From JBCCSZ01 sp039199225 (lineage in GTDB: Bacteria; Bacteroidota; Bacteroidia; Chitinophagales; Saprospiraceae), in assembly GCA_039199225.1 (NCBI GenBank), contig JBCCSZ010000005.1, forward strand, positions 1 through 57,507: 57,507 bases of DNA, read 5' to 3'. A model generated the notes under the pieces. That model saw only the letters and a program-made list of their open reading frames with translations, did no database searches and had not been told where the DNA came from. A program made the translations under genes and the position numbers. This document shows positions 7,810-16,113 of the stretch, piece after piece. Each line of letters opens with the position of its first letter. The stretch's first letter is position 1.

Positions 7810-10800
7810 ATGAAAACTACCTACCGATTAACTTCTTCAGTTTGTTCCAATCATCGGGCTACTCTTTTTCTTGAAAAGGTACGCTGCTTTTGTTTTACGG
7901 TTTTTTTGTTGCTGCTGAATGGCTGGTTGGTTACAGCTTTTGCGCAAACATTCAATGCGATCAACTACGATACAAACGATGGATTGCCCAGTCCGGAGGT
8001 ATATGATCTTGCTACTGCCCGAGATGGAAGCCTTTGGCTCACGACAGATCGGGGTGTGTGTCGCTACGATGGATACAATTTTACCACCTATACCACCCGC
8101 GATGGCTTGACCAATAATACCAATTTTGAGATTTGGACGGATAAAGATGGTCGACTGTGGTTCAATGCCTTTGACGGGAGCTTGACCTACTTTGAGGATG
8201 GCGTATTTAAGGCTTTCGAGCGCAACGACTCCCTGCAGTATAACCTGAATGGGCAGTATGCAGATGCATTGGCGGAAGACCCACTGGGGCGACTCATTAG
8301 TTGGAATTCGAATAGTTTTTCTCCTACAAGGGCAGTGGATAAAGACCAGATGGAGTGTGTGATCATTGATCGCGAGAATAGGGAAGTGTGGAAGGAGGAG
8401 TTGAGAATAGAAGATACGGAGCTGCAGAGAGGTGAAAATATTTACAATGCGGCCTTTTTGAAAGCTATGCTTTTGTCGCGAGCAGGCTGGGAGTTTGACG
8501 ATTTTTTGAAGATTGAATTGAGCGATGATCATTTCATTTATAGTGAATCCAATTATCTTTTTCAGTGTAAGGATGGTTTTGTATCGAGGGTTCCATTTGA
8601 CTTTAGCGCCCGGATAGACTTTTTGTATCTGGACTCGAATGACTACCTGTGGGCTTGTACCCACGATGGTGTATTTCAGTTGACTCTAGATCGTTTGGAT
8701 CAGCCGATTCGCCACTATTTTCAAGGCTTGAAAATTACCTCAGTACGGATGGACCGGGAGGGGAATTACTGGTTCAGTTCCATTGAAAGAGGAATTTTTA
8801 AAATTAAGAACTTTGAGATAGAGCATTTGAATGTAGCGAGAACCTCAACGCAAAATGAAATCATCCTAAGTGTTACTGGACTCAAAAACCACCTGATATT
8901 TAGTACTTACAGCTACAAACTGATGTCGGTGAACAGGCAATTGGAGTTGGGACAGATTCAGCAGAATTCAAACTTTCTCTACCAATTTTTTTCAAAGCTA
9001 GGAGATGCCGTCTATTATGCACCCGGTCGTCGAATAGAGGAGAAAGATGGTCGATTGCAGATTTACAATTTTGCTACGAATATGAATGGTCCTATGTTGG
9101 CCATAAGCGATACGATGTTGATGGCTGCATCCGGTGTATCCATCCGTTTTTTCAAGCAAAAAAATAAGGAGATTACGCTCGTCGGTAGGTCTTCCAGATG
9201 GTACAAGCGGATGACTTGCATTGCTGAATGGCCTAAGAACAATTTTTGGCTGGGGACACTCGATGGGATATACACCATCAAAGGGCCGGATTTTAAAGTA
9301 TTCGAAAGCTACCAATCAGGGCAGTCCGTTTTCAAAACGAGGTATACGCAGCTTGAGCTATTGGGCGATAAAGGGCTTTGGGGTGCCACCATGGGCAACG
9401 GCCTGATCTTTATTGGCAAAAATGGCCACCGGCAATTTTTGAGGAAAGACGGCCTGGGTAATACCCTCATCAATTGTCTTCATTTGCAAAACGACTCTAC
9501 GCTTTGGGTAGGAAGCAATAAAGGAGCTTACAAAATTCGGTTTCGCCTAGACGATGCCGATTTACCTGTTTTTCAATCGGTACAACCCATCACCGTATTA
9601 GAAGGGCTGGCCAGCAACCACATCAATGATATTGAAGAATGGAATGACAAAATTTGGTTGGCTACAGATAAGGGTTTCGATTTTTTTCCTGCCGATCTGC
9701 CCATCGCTAAGGCACCGCCTCCTCTTATCAGTCTGGATAGTGTCATTGTCGATACCAGTAATTTGCAAAAGCTAGATCGCCCTGTTCTTGCCTATGATCA
9801 AAACAATTTGATTTTTTACTTCACAGGAATCTCATTCAGCCAGCCGGAGGGAAGGCCCTTTTATCGCTACCGACTGATGGGAGAAGGATTGGACAGCAAC
9901 TGGATTTATACCGATGCCAGGGATGTGCGTTTCAATAAGTTGGCACCGGGCAATTACCGCTTTGAACTAATGGCCAGAAACAATGACGAACGTTGGAGTG
10001 ATCCTGCAGTACAGTACGATTTTCGCATCCGTTCTCATTTTATAGACCTTTGGTGGGTTCGTTTGCTACTCCTTTTTTTGATAGGATTTATTTCTTGGCT
10101 GATTTACGCGCGGCGTATCCAAAGCATCCGTTTCAAAGAGGCGCAGAAGCGAAAATTGCAGCGGGCAGAACTAGAATCTCTTCGAAGTCAAATGAATCCT
10201 CATTTTGTGTTCAACTCCCTCAATTCGATTCAGAATTTCATTTTCAAAAAAGATGTTCGCCAAGCCAATTACTACCTGTCAAAGTTTTCTCGGCTGATGC
10301 GAGACAGCTTACAATTTACGCGTCTTAAGAATATCAGCCTCGATAAAGAAATCAACTTTATGCAAGCGTATTTGGAGTTGGAGCAAATGCGTTTTCCGGA
10401 TCGCTTCAGCTTTGCCATCCAGGTTCAAAAAGATTTGCCCTTGCACCACTATTATGTACCTCCTTTGTTGATCCAACCCGTTTTGGAAAATGCCGTCAAA
10501 CACGCCTTTAAAAATATCGATTATAAGGGAGAATTACGGGTCTTTGTGGAGGTGGAAGAAACACTTGATTTGCTGCGCATCATTGTCATCGATAACGGTT
10601 TGGGGATAGAGGAAGATGGCATAGGAAAATACAATGCGGAGACCCAGCACCAGTCTCTTGGCCTTCGGATGATTTATGATCGGATCGACTTGATCAACGA
10701 AACCCAGCCAGGGGTACAGGCTTCCTTTCGCTTGGAAAACCGCCAAAAGCTGGATGCATCCCTGAGTGGAACCCGCGCCACTTTGCAACTGCCGCTCAAC

Positions 10801-10815
10801 ATGGAAGAAGCTTAG
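7810..10815 (+). CDS. Propeller-type sensor histidine kinase (LytS-like), copy 2
   Basis: A 1001-residue paralogue of the upstream kinase with the same layout: signal anchor ending AFAQ, propeller repeats (NYDTNDGLPSPEVYDL, DGSLWLTTDRGV), Y_Y_Y domain (FYRYRLMGEGLDSNWIY), one transmembrane helix and a LytS-type kinase. H798 lies in MNPHFVFNSLNSIQNF, followed by LENAVKHAF and VIDNGLGIE. Similarity to copy 1 runs along the whole length and is strongest at the start of the propeller and in the kinase core, while parts of the propeller have diverged. This suggests gene duplication followed by change in the sensed signal. It starts at ATG 7810, 18 bases after the LytTR gene. It may feed the LytTR regulator, the receiver-only protein downstream, or both. 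Confidence 0.9.
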   Translation: MKTTYRLTSSVCSNHRATLFLEKVRCFCFTVFLLLLNGWLVTAFAQTFNAINYDTNDGLPSPEVYDLATARDGSLWLTTDRGVCRYDGYNFTTYTTRDGLTNNTNFEIWTDKDGRLWFNAFDGSLTYFEDGVFKAFERNDSLQYNLNGQYADALAEDPLGRLISWNSNSFSPTRAVDKDQMECVIIDRENREVWKEELRIEDTELQRGENIYNAAFLKAMLLSRAGWEFDDFLKIELSDDHFIYSESNYLFQCKDGFVSRVPFDFSARIDFLYLDSNDYLWACTHDGVFQLTLDRLDQPIRHYFQGLKITSVRMDREGNYWFSSIERGIFKIKNFEIEHLNVARTSTQNEIILSVTGLKNHLIFSTYSYKLMSVNRQLELGQIQQNSNFLYQFFSKLGDAVYYAPGRRIEEKDGRLQIYNFATNMNGPMLAISDTMLMAASGVSIRFFKQKNKEITLVGRSSRWYKRMTCIAEWPKNNFWLGTLDGIYTIKGPDFKVFESYQSGQSVFKTRYTQLELLGDKGLWGATMGNGLIFIGKNGHRQFLRKDGLGNTLINCLHLQNDSTLWVGSNKGAYKIRFRLDDADLPVFQSVQPITVLEGLASNHINDIEEWNDKIWLATDKGFDFFPADLPIAKAPPPLISLDSVIVDTSNLQKLDRPVLAYDQNNLIFYFTGISFSQPEGRPFYRYRLMGEGLDSNWIYTDARDVRFNKLAPGNYRFELMARNNDERWSDPAVQYDFRIRSHFIDLWWVRLLLLFLIGFISWLIYARRIQSIRFKEAQKRKLQRAELESLRSQMNPHFVFNSLNSIQNFIFKKDVRQANYYLSKFSRLMRDSLQFTRLKNISLDKEINFMQAYLELEQMRFPDRFSFAIQVQKDLPLHHYYVPPLLIQPVLENAVKHAFKNIDYKGELRVFVEVEETLDLLRIIVIDNGLGIEEDGIGKYNAETQHQSLGLRMIYDRIDLINETQPGVQASFRLENRQKLDASLSGTRATLQLPLNMEEA

Positions 10816-11054
10816 GTCATCAACACGTTCAGGAAGTATTTCAACACGTTGGGCCAGTTTCGCAACTTGTCATTGGATATTTCTTCTCCTTTTTTTCACA
10901 TTGATTGTGCTAATTGAAAATCTTAGGGCTACACAACAGAATTTACTACCCTAGAAGTAGTTGATCTTGAATATTATTTCCATCAGACGAAAAGATCGAA
11001 CTGTTTTCATTTTAGGTACAGAGGCTAAAACACTTTTTTTGAAGAGACACCAAA

Positions 11055-11423
11055 ATGATAAAAGCTGTTGTCATAGATGACGAACAGAACAGCCGGGAAT
11101 TGTTGGTACATATACTTACCGATTACATCGAAAATGTCGAAGTCGTCGGTGAGGCCGGTGAGGTTTTCTCCGCCATCCAACTTATCGAGCATGTAAAACC
11201 AGACCTGATTTTCCTGGACATCGAAATGCCGGGCGGAAATGGTTTCGAAATATTGAATGCCTTTGACCCAAAGACATTTGCTGTCATCGTTGTGACCGGC
11301 TACAACCGCTACAGCAATCAGTATCCTCAGTTTCACTTCCTCTTCAAGCCCATAGACCTCACGGAATTGGGCGACATGATCCGTGTAGTAATGACGAAGC
11401 ACAAGCTTCCTCCCGACCAATAG
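11055..11423 (+). CDS. Receiver-only response regulator (no output domain)
   Basis: A 122-residue receiver domain closely related to the one at 7036: VVIDDEQNSREL, D55 in FLDIEMPGGNGFEILNAF, VTGYNRY, and K98 in FLFKPIDL. The LytTR half present in the paralogue is missing; the frame ends a few residues after the receiver. The segment between beta-4 and the KPID loop is three residues shorter and changed (SNQYPQFHF in place of AIKAIKYAAMDY), so the alpha-4 face that normally transmits output has degenerated. All phosphotransfer residues remain, so a phosphate sink, decoy or relay role is possible (inference). It lies 239 bases after kinase 2 and may have its own promoter. Confidence 0.87.
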   Translation: MIKAVVIDDEQNSRELLVHILTDYIENVEVVGEAGEVFSAIQLIEHVKPDLIFLDIEMPGGNGFEILNAFDPKTFAVIVVTGYNRYSNQYPQFHFLFKPIDLTELGDMIRVVMTKHKLPPDQ

Positions 11424-11498
11424 GCTTATTTCAGCGGCAGTAGAAATTCTCTCCAAAAAAACCTTATTCCTCCCAACTTGGGTTATATTCGTCAGCAT

Positions 11499-12605
11499 AT
11501 GAAGCTGACTCGATATTTTTTGATGCCCTTTTTCCTCCTGTCCTTTTTATGCTTGGCGGAGGCTCAAACAGATACACTTTCCTCGAAAAAGACTAAGTCT
11601 TACGACCTCATCGGCTTGCCCGTACTTTTCTACCAGCCAGAAACGCGACTTGGCTACGGAGCAGTTGGCCTGTTGACCTTTCGCTTTCCCGGGGCTGCTC
11701 CTACAGACCGACCTTCCCAGCTGCAACTAGGCGTTGCCTACACCTTGGAAAAACAACTGCTAACCTACCTGCCTTTCAATATCTTCACCAAGGGCCAACG
11801 CTATTACTTTTACGGCCGCATTGATTACTTCCGATTCTTTTATCCCTTTTTTGGTATTGGAAATGAAACAGCGGAGGAACAGCGGGAGACCTATGGCGTT
11901 AATTTTCCGCGTCTACGCCTCAACGCGCTCAAGCGCATGGGTGCTAGCGATTGGTACCTTGGTTTGCGCTATTGGTTTGATGATTACAATGTCCGGCAAC
12001 AGTCGGAAGGGGGATTGCTGGAGGCTGGAAACATCTCGGGCAGTGAAGGCAGCCTGATTTCGGCATTGGGCCTAATAGCCATTTACGACAATCGCAATTA
12101 CGTCTTTTATCCATCGCGCGGATGGTACATAGAAAGCTTAATTTTGTTGAGCGATAAAGCCTTGGGTGCCAGCCACGGGTATCAGCGGTTGAGCGTGGAT
12201 ATGGCTAAGTACATTGAGCTAGGCAGCGAAGAAAAGATTTTAGCAACTAATGTCTTTGTTGATTTTACTTTTGGAGATACCCCCTTTCAGGAGCTGCCAC
12301 TCATTGGAGGCATTCGAAAAATGAGAGGATTCATCCAAGGCCGCTACCGCGACGAAAAATTGCTGATGCTTCAAACGGAGTACCGCTTCCCAGTATACAA
12401 ATTCTTGAACATGGCTGTCTTTGCAGCAGGTGGACAAGTAGCGCCGAGGCTGCGCGACTTTAAGATCAACGATTGGCATTACTCCTATGGTGCCGGCCTA
12501 CGAATTCGCATCAATAAAAAAGACAAGGTCCATATTCGATTTGACATTGGAATTGATGAAAAAGGGACCTTCTTACCTTATGTCACCTTTAACGAGGCAT
12601 TTTAG
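11499..12605 (+). CDS. BamA/TamA-type outer membrane barrel protein without POTRA domains
   Basis: The 368-residue protein starts at ATG 11499 with a signal peptide (MKLTRYFLMPFF ... AEAQ). The rest reads as a 16-strand-type barrel of the bacterial surface antigen (Omp85 C-terminal) family: PETRLGYGAVGLL, DNRNYVFYPSRGWYIES, ELPLIGGIRKMRGFIQGRYRDE with the conserved L6-loop RGF/RGY-like element, and a C-terminal Phe. No POTRA repeats fit before the barrel, so it is the short form common in Bacteroidota and is not the essential BamA. Function is unknown; export or insertion of a specific substrate is possible. A TTG at 11478 in frame is less likely because it precedes the signal peptide. Its stop lies one base from the stop of the convergent DUF5916 gene. 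Confidence 0.82.
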   Translation: MKLTRYFLMPFFLLSFLCLAEAQTDTLSSKKTKSYDLIGLPVLFYQPETRLGYGAVGLLTFRFPGAAPTDRPSQLQLGVAYTLEKQLLTYLPFNIFTKGQRYYFYGRIDYFRFFYPFFGIGNETAEEQRETYGVNFPRLRLNALKRMGASDWYLGLRYWFDDYNVRQQSEGGLLEAGNISGSEGSLISALGLIAIYDNRNYVFYPSRGWYIESLILLSDKALGASHGYQRLSVDMAKYIELGSEEKILATNVFVDFTFGDTPFQELPLIGGIRKMRGFIQGRYRDEKLLMLQTEYRFPVYKFLNMAVFAAGGQVAPRLRDFKINDWHYSYGAGLRIRINKKDKVHIRFDIGIDEKGTFLPYVTFNEAF

Positions 12606-12606
12606 C

Positions 12607-14814
12607 TTACAAAGTCAGCCAATAGCTCATTTTCATAACTAAAGCTCTGGTCTTTGGGCCAAAATTCTCCACGGCATAATTGTCGGTGTATACAAAGAAA
12701 AAATCAGACATTGGGGCAAAGCGCCATTGCAGGCGGCTGTTGACATTGAAATTATCGGCCTGTGTATTGTATTGCAGAAAAGTAGTCCAGAAGAGGTTCT
12801 TCGAAAAATTAATTTCGATACGCGAACCAATCAGCCAAAGCCTTTCATTGCCGTAAGGGTCGGGAAAATCCAATTGGTTGAACTCCAATCGGGCGCCAAA
12901 GTTGCCCCAAGGCTGTTGACGGTATAAGAGTTCGACCCTGGCTGTCGTCCGATTGCCATTGTAGAAGCTACCGTATTCCGCCCCCAGCTCGTAGACAAAG
13001 CGTTTGCGCTCATCCGACTCATATCTGAGGCCAACAGAACTGAAGTTGTACCATCCAACTGGCAGGGGTTCTCCCTCTGTGAACTTGAAGGGGTAGCGGA
13101 GGTTGATGCGATTCCAGTTGGCAGAGACACCGACATTGCTGCTGTTGTGAAACACAATAAAATAATTGAACTCTGTCTCCTGATCGGTCAGCTGATAATC
13201 GGGATTGAGAAAAGTTGCATTTTCAACGCCGAAGTTGTGCGCTCGGATGCTGGGATGATCTTTGGGATAAAATTCAAAGGAGATGGGCCAAAAGAGCAGC
13301 CGATAGCCTACCCGTATGGTGGTATCTCTTTGCGCATCGTAGTTGTCAATGCGGTTGATGAAGCCTACATCGGCAAAGAAATTTTCGCCCACATTGACCC
13401 AGTCGAGGACAAAACTCATGTTGCGGCCAGAGTAAGCAGTCCCGGCATTCCAAAAGACATTCTTTTCGTCGATGTTGTGCTTGAAAGAGTGGTGATAGCC
13501 TGTCCAGCCTTCCCATTTACCTGCCTGATCTTGAAAGTTGAATTCAAAACTGGCGTTGCGGCCGTAGTCTGTTCCCGAAAACTCCCCTTCCTGAAAAGCC
13601 TGGCGGTTGATAAACATCGCCTTAATAGTAGATCGTTTGAGGACCCTTTGGTTGAAGGCAGCAGCGGTATAATTTTGCGCAAACTGCTCACGCGTCGACT
13701 GGGTTTGCATGTTCATCAAGCCCAAGCGAAGGTTTTTGGTTAGGTTGCCGGAAAGTCTGGCTCCGAAGAGCACCGGTACGGGTGCGCCGTCTTCATCCAA
13801 TCCGATCCGGCGCGAAAAGAACGGTCGGGCCGGGGGGATGCCGAAACGGCTGTAGATGTCGCTGTTTTCCTGGAAAAATGTGCGTCGCTCTGGCAGAAAG
13901 ATGCTGAAGCGTGTCAGGTTGGTCACTTGCTCATCCACTTCGACCTGCGAAAAGTCTGGATTAAGGGTTAGGTCGAGATTTAAGGAACTGGTGACGGCCA
14001 CCTTGGCGTCCAGGCCAGCATTGGCTTTGAACTGTGGGTCACCAGGTGCTTCAAAGTCTTTGTTGACAGAAAGGGTGCCGTAAGGAATCAACGAGAAATT
14101 GCCATTGACTTTCTTGGGTGCCTCATCCCAAACCAGCTGTCCGGCATAGCCCAGGTCGATGCCCCAAAACTGTCTGGGGACTGCCGCCCAAACGTGAAAT
14201 TCATTGTGTTTTTTATCGTTCCGGAGGAAATTGATGCCCCATGATTTCTCGCCAGACTCGTAACGCAGGGTCTTAAACGGGATGGCCATTTCGACCGTCC
14301 ATCGGTCGTCGTACTGCTTGGTCTCTGTCCACCATTTATTGTCCCAGTTGTTGTTCCAGTTGCCACTGCCACTGCCACCACCCAGGATGGCTTCCATTTG
14401 AACCCCCAACGGATTAGAACCAAACATAAAGCCATAGGAAGCCTCATTTACCGGATCGAGGATAACGGCAACGCCGTCGCTGTCCCAGTATTCTACATCT
14501 CTTTTGAGGGTGCGAATTACGTGGTTGGTACTGTCGTAGCAGGTAATGCCAACATAGAGGTATTGGTCGTCATAGGTAAGGCTGGCCTCTGTTTTTCTCA
14601 GAGCGTGTCGATCGTCACGCGGGTCTTTTTCCCAAAAATCCCTAGCGACATCAGCCTGCTTCCAACTGAATTCGTCCAAGGCACCGTCCAAGGTAATGGC
14701 ATCGGTTGCCCGCTTGATCTTCAATTGAAATTTTGATTGATTGATTCTATCACTTTGGGCCTTACATACCCCTCCTAATAACCAACAAAAAAGTAGTAAA
14801 CCTACAAGTCTCAT
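12607..14814 (-). CDS. DUF5916 protein with CBM9-like N-terminal domain, outer membrane associated
   Basis: The 735-residue protein begins at 14814 with a signal peptide (MRLVGLLLFCWLLGGVCKAQ). An in-frame upstream Met at 14880 is rejected because it precedes that peptide. Residues about 35-220 form a carbohydrate-binding-family-9-like sandwich (ITLDGALDEFSWKQAD, TYDDQYLYVGITCYDS, WTVEMAIPFKTLRY). The remainder is the DUF5916 region (TNLTRFSIFLPERRTFFQENSDIY, PFFSRRIG), rich in amphipathic strands that likely form a barrel. The family is widespread in Bacteroidota but has no assigned biochemical role; polysaccharide or ligand binding is only suggested by the CBM9-like part. A TATTTTTG box on the minus strand (14838-14845) lies 24 bases upstream. 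Confidence 0.87.
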   Translation of the reverse strand: MRLVGLLLFCWLLGGVCKAQSDRINQSKFQLKIKRATDAITLDGALDEFSWKQADVARDFWEKDPRDDRHALRKTEASLTYDDQYLYVGITCYDSTNHVIRTLKRDVEYWDSDGVAVILDPVNEASYGFMFGSNPLGVQMEAILGGGSGSGNWNNNWDNKWWTETKQYDDRWTVEMAIPFKTLRYESGEKSWGINFLRNDKKHNEFHVWAAVPRQFWGIDLGYAGQLVWDEAPKKVNGNFSLIPYGTLSVNKDFEAPGDPQFKANAGLDAKVAVTSSLNLDLTLNPDFSQVEVDEQVTNLTRFSIFLPERRTFFQENSDIYSRFGIPPARPFFSRRIGLDEDGAPVPVLFGARLSGNLTKNLRLGLMNMQTQSTREQFAQNYTAAAFNQRVLKRSTIKAMFINRQAFQEGEFSGTDYGRNASFEFNFQDQAGKWEGWTGYHHSFKHNIDEKNVFWNAGTAYSGRNMSFVLDWVNVGENFFADVGFINRIDNYDAQRDTTIRVGYRLLFWPISFEFYPKDHPSIRAHNFGVENATFLNPDYQLTDQETEFNYFIVFHNSSNVGVSANWNRINLRYPFKFTEGEPLPVGWYNFSSVGLRYESDERKRFVYELGAEYGSFYNGNRTTARVELLYRQQPWGNFGARLEFNQLDFPDPYGNERLWLIGSRIEINFSKNLFWTTFLQYNTQADNFNVNSRLQWRFAPMSDFFFVYTDNYAVENFGPKTRALVMKMSYWLTL

Positions 14815-14837
14815 GTTTCCTTTTGGATTAATAGCTG

Positions 14838-14845
14838 CAAAAATA
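14838..14845 (-). promoter_or_regulatory. Candidate -7 box TATTTTTG for the DUF5916 gene
   Basis: Minus-strand TATTTTTG fits TAnnTTTG and lies 24 bases before the start at 14814. It falls inside the frame that a start at 14880 would translate, which argues for the shorter protein. No TTG at good distance. Confidence 0.4.
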
Positions 14846-15015
14846 CAGAAAAGCCCACTCTCATGCCGAGCGAATATCAAACTTTAAGATGCAGCTTTGC
14901 AAAATGATGGTTGATTGTCGTTCCGTCAATCGATGGAATAATTTTTTACCTACTTGTATGATTTTTAAGTTGCTTATTAGTATACTAAGGATGGTCCAAT
15001 AATCGGGTAGGGTAT

Positions 15016-15023
15016 TACCTTTG
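15016..15023 (+). promoter_or_regulatory. Candidate -7 box TACCTTTG for the SemiSWEET gene
   Basis: TACCTTTG lies 17 bases before the ATG at 15041, giving a very short leader. No TTG at the ideal distance upstream. Confidence 0.45.
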
Positions 15024-15040
15024 CCCTCTAATCAATTGCT

Positions 15041-15298
15041 ATGGATATCGAAATCATTGGCTTGGCAGCAGGCTTCATGACAACCGTCGCTTTTATTCCC
15101 CAAGTTTACCAAACCTGGAAAAGTAAGTCGGCCAAAGACCTTTCATTAGGTATGTTACTCATCCTCATCGGAGGATTGATTCTGTGGTTGATCTATGGGA
15201 TCAATCTCAACGCCCTTTCCATTATTCTGACCAATTCCAGCGTGCTTGTTCTGGCTTCCATTTTGGTCTTTTTCAAGTTTAAGTATGGAGATCAGTAG
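15041..15298 (+). CDS. SemiSWEET-type sugar transporter
   Basis: An 85-residue protein with three transmembrane helices and the PQ-loop signature (TVAFIPQVYQTWKSKSAKDLS, about residues 15-35). This is the half-size bacterial SWEET/MtN3 unit, which dimerises to form a bidirectional sugar channel in the inner membrane; the length (85) is typical. The substrate cannot be read from sequence. A TACCTTTG promoter box at 15016-15023 is 17 bases before the ATG. It stands alone between genes on the opposite strand. Confidence 0.9.
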   Translation: MDIEIIGLAAGFMTTVAFIPQVYQTWKSKSAKDLSLGMLLILIGGLILWLIYGINLNALSIILTNSSVLVLASILVFFKFKYGDQ

Positions 15299-15337
15299 CC
15301 AAGCTAAAAGCCCAGCTATATGAATTGGTTACTCGAA

Positions 15338-16081
15338 TCAGTCAATGTACTCTACTTTGTTCAATAAGCGGATGCCTAGTGAAATTTCAATGGTGATGTT
15401 GCGGACGCTGGTTTCGCCTAGCGTATCATTATTGCCTGTAAAAGGGTTGTAGACATTTCGAATGGGCGGTTGCTCGTATTGTTTGGTGAAGTCAGGGTTG
15501 ATGCTCACCTCTAATAAGCCACCTATCAACTCTTGAAACTGAAACTCTAGGCCACCTCCAAGGATGAAGCCGAAGGTAAAGTCCCGTACAAAACCGTCTT
15601 GAGGGAAGAAGGGATTGCTGCGAAAGAAAACGTTGCTACCTCCCAGATCATCGAGATTGGTGCCGAGGTTATAATCTCCTCGAATACCGATCATGTAGTA
15701 GTAAAATTTGTTGTCATCCAAGGCAAATTTTTGTTTTCCGCCTGCTGACAGAGAGGCATTATAAAACTCATATCGTGTAGTACGGCCTCTAAAATTGACA
15801 ATATCTCCAGTTACCGGGTCTCTGAAGGCACCGGACCGAATTCGGATGGCGCTTCCGCGATTGTGGAAACCAGCTTGTGCGAAGAGTGAAAAAGCATTGT
15901 CTTCTGTTAGGCTTTCAATGAAGGCTATGCCATGCCAGCTTAGCAAGGGGTCGCGTTCAAAATTGTTCCACTGCTGGAAGCCAGCCGTCAGGCCCCCTTT
16001 GACACCAAAAGCAAAGCCCTGTGCATGTGCGATGCCAATTGAGTAGACCATTAAAAAGAGCGAGAATAGAATTTTCTTCAT
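15338..16081 (-). CDS. Outer membrane beta-barrel protein
   Basis: The 247-residue protein has a signal peptide (MKKILFSLFLMVYSIGIAHAQ) followed by alternating hydrophobic strands such as GFAFGVKGGLTAGFQQW, YNASLSAGGKQKFAL, YYMIGIRGDYNLG and TIEISLGIRLL. It matches the general pattern of PorT-like/OmpA-like eight-strand barrels (outer membrane beta-barrel family) that are numerous in Bacteroidota. No enzymatic motif is visible and no function can be assigned. It lies 33 bases downstream of the glucosaminidase gene on the same strand, so the two may be co-transcribed. Confidence 0.78.
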   Translation of the reverse strand: MKKILFSLFLMVYSIGIAHAQGFAFGVKGGLTAGFQQWNNFERDPLLSWHGIAFIESLTEDNAFSLFAQAGFHNRGSAIRIRSGAFRDPVTGDIVNFRGRTTRYEFYNASLSAGGKQKFALDDNKFYYYMIGIRGDYNLGTNLDDLGGSNVFFRSNPFFPQDGFVRDFTFGFILGGGLEFQFQELIGGLLEVSINPDFTKQYEQPPIRNVYNPFTGNNDTLGETSVRNITIEISLGIRLLNKVEYID

Positions 16082-16113
16082 AAAAAACGTATTTCTAAGT
16101 TTAAATCACCAAA

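Noticed and set aside
11025..11498. Minus-strand frame of 157 codons
   Set aside because: Covers the receiver-only gene in reverse; the plus-strand frame has the full phosphotransfer motif set.
13147..13743. Plus-strand frame of 198 codons
   Set aside because: Lies entirely opposite the DUF5916 gene, has no recognisable motif or signal, and arises from the codon pattern of the real gene.
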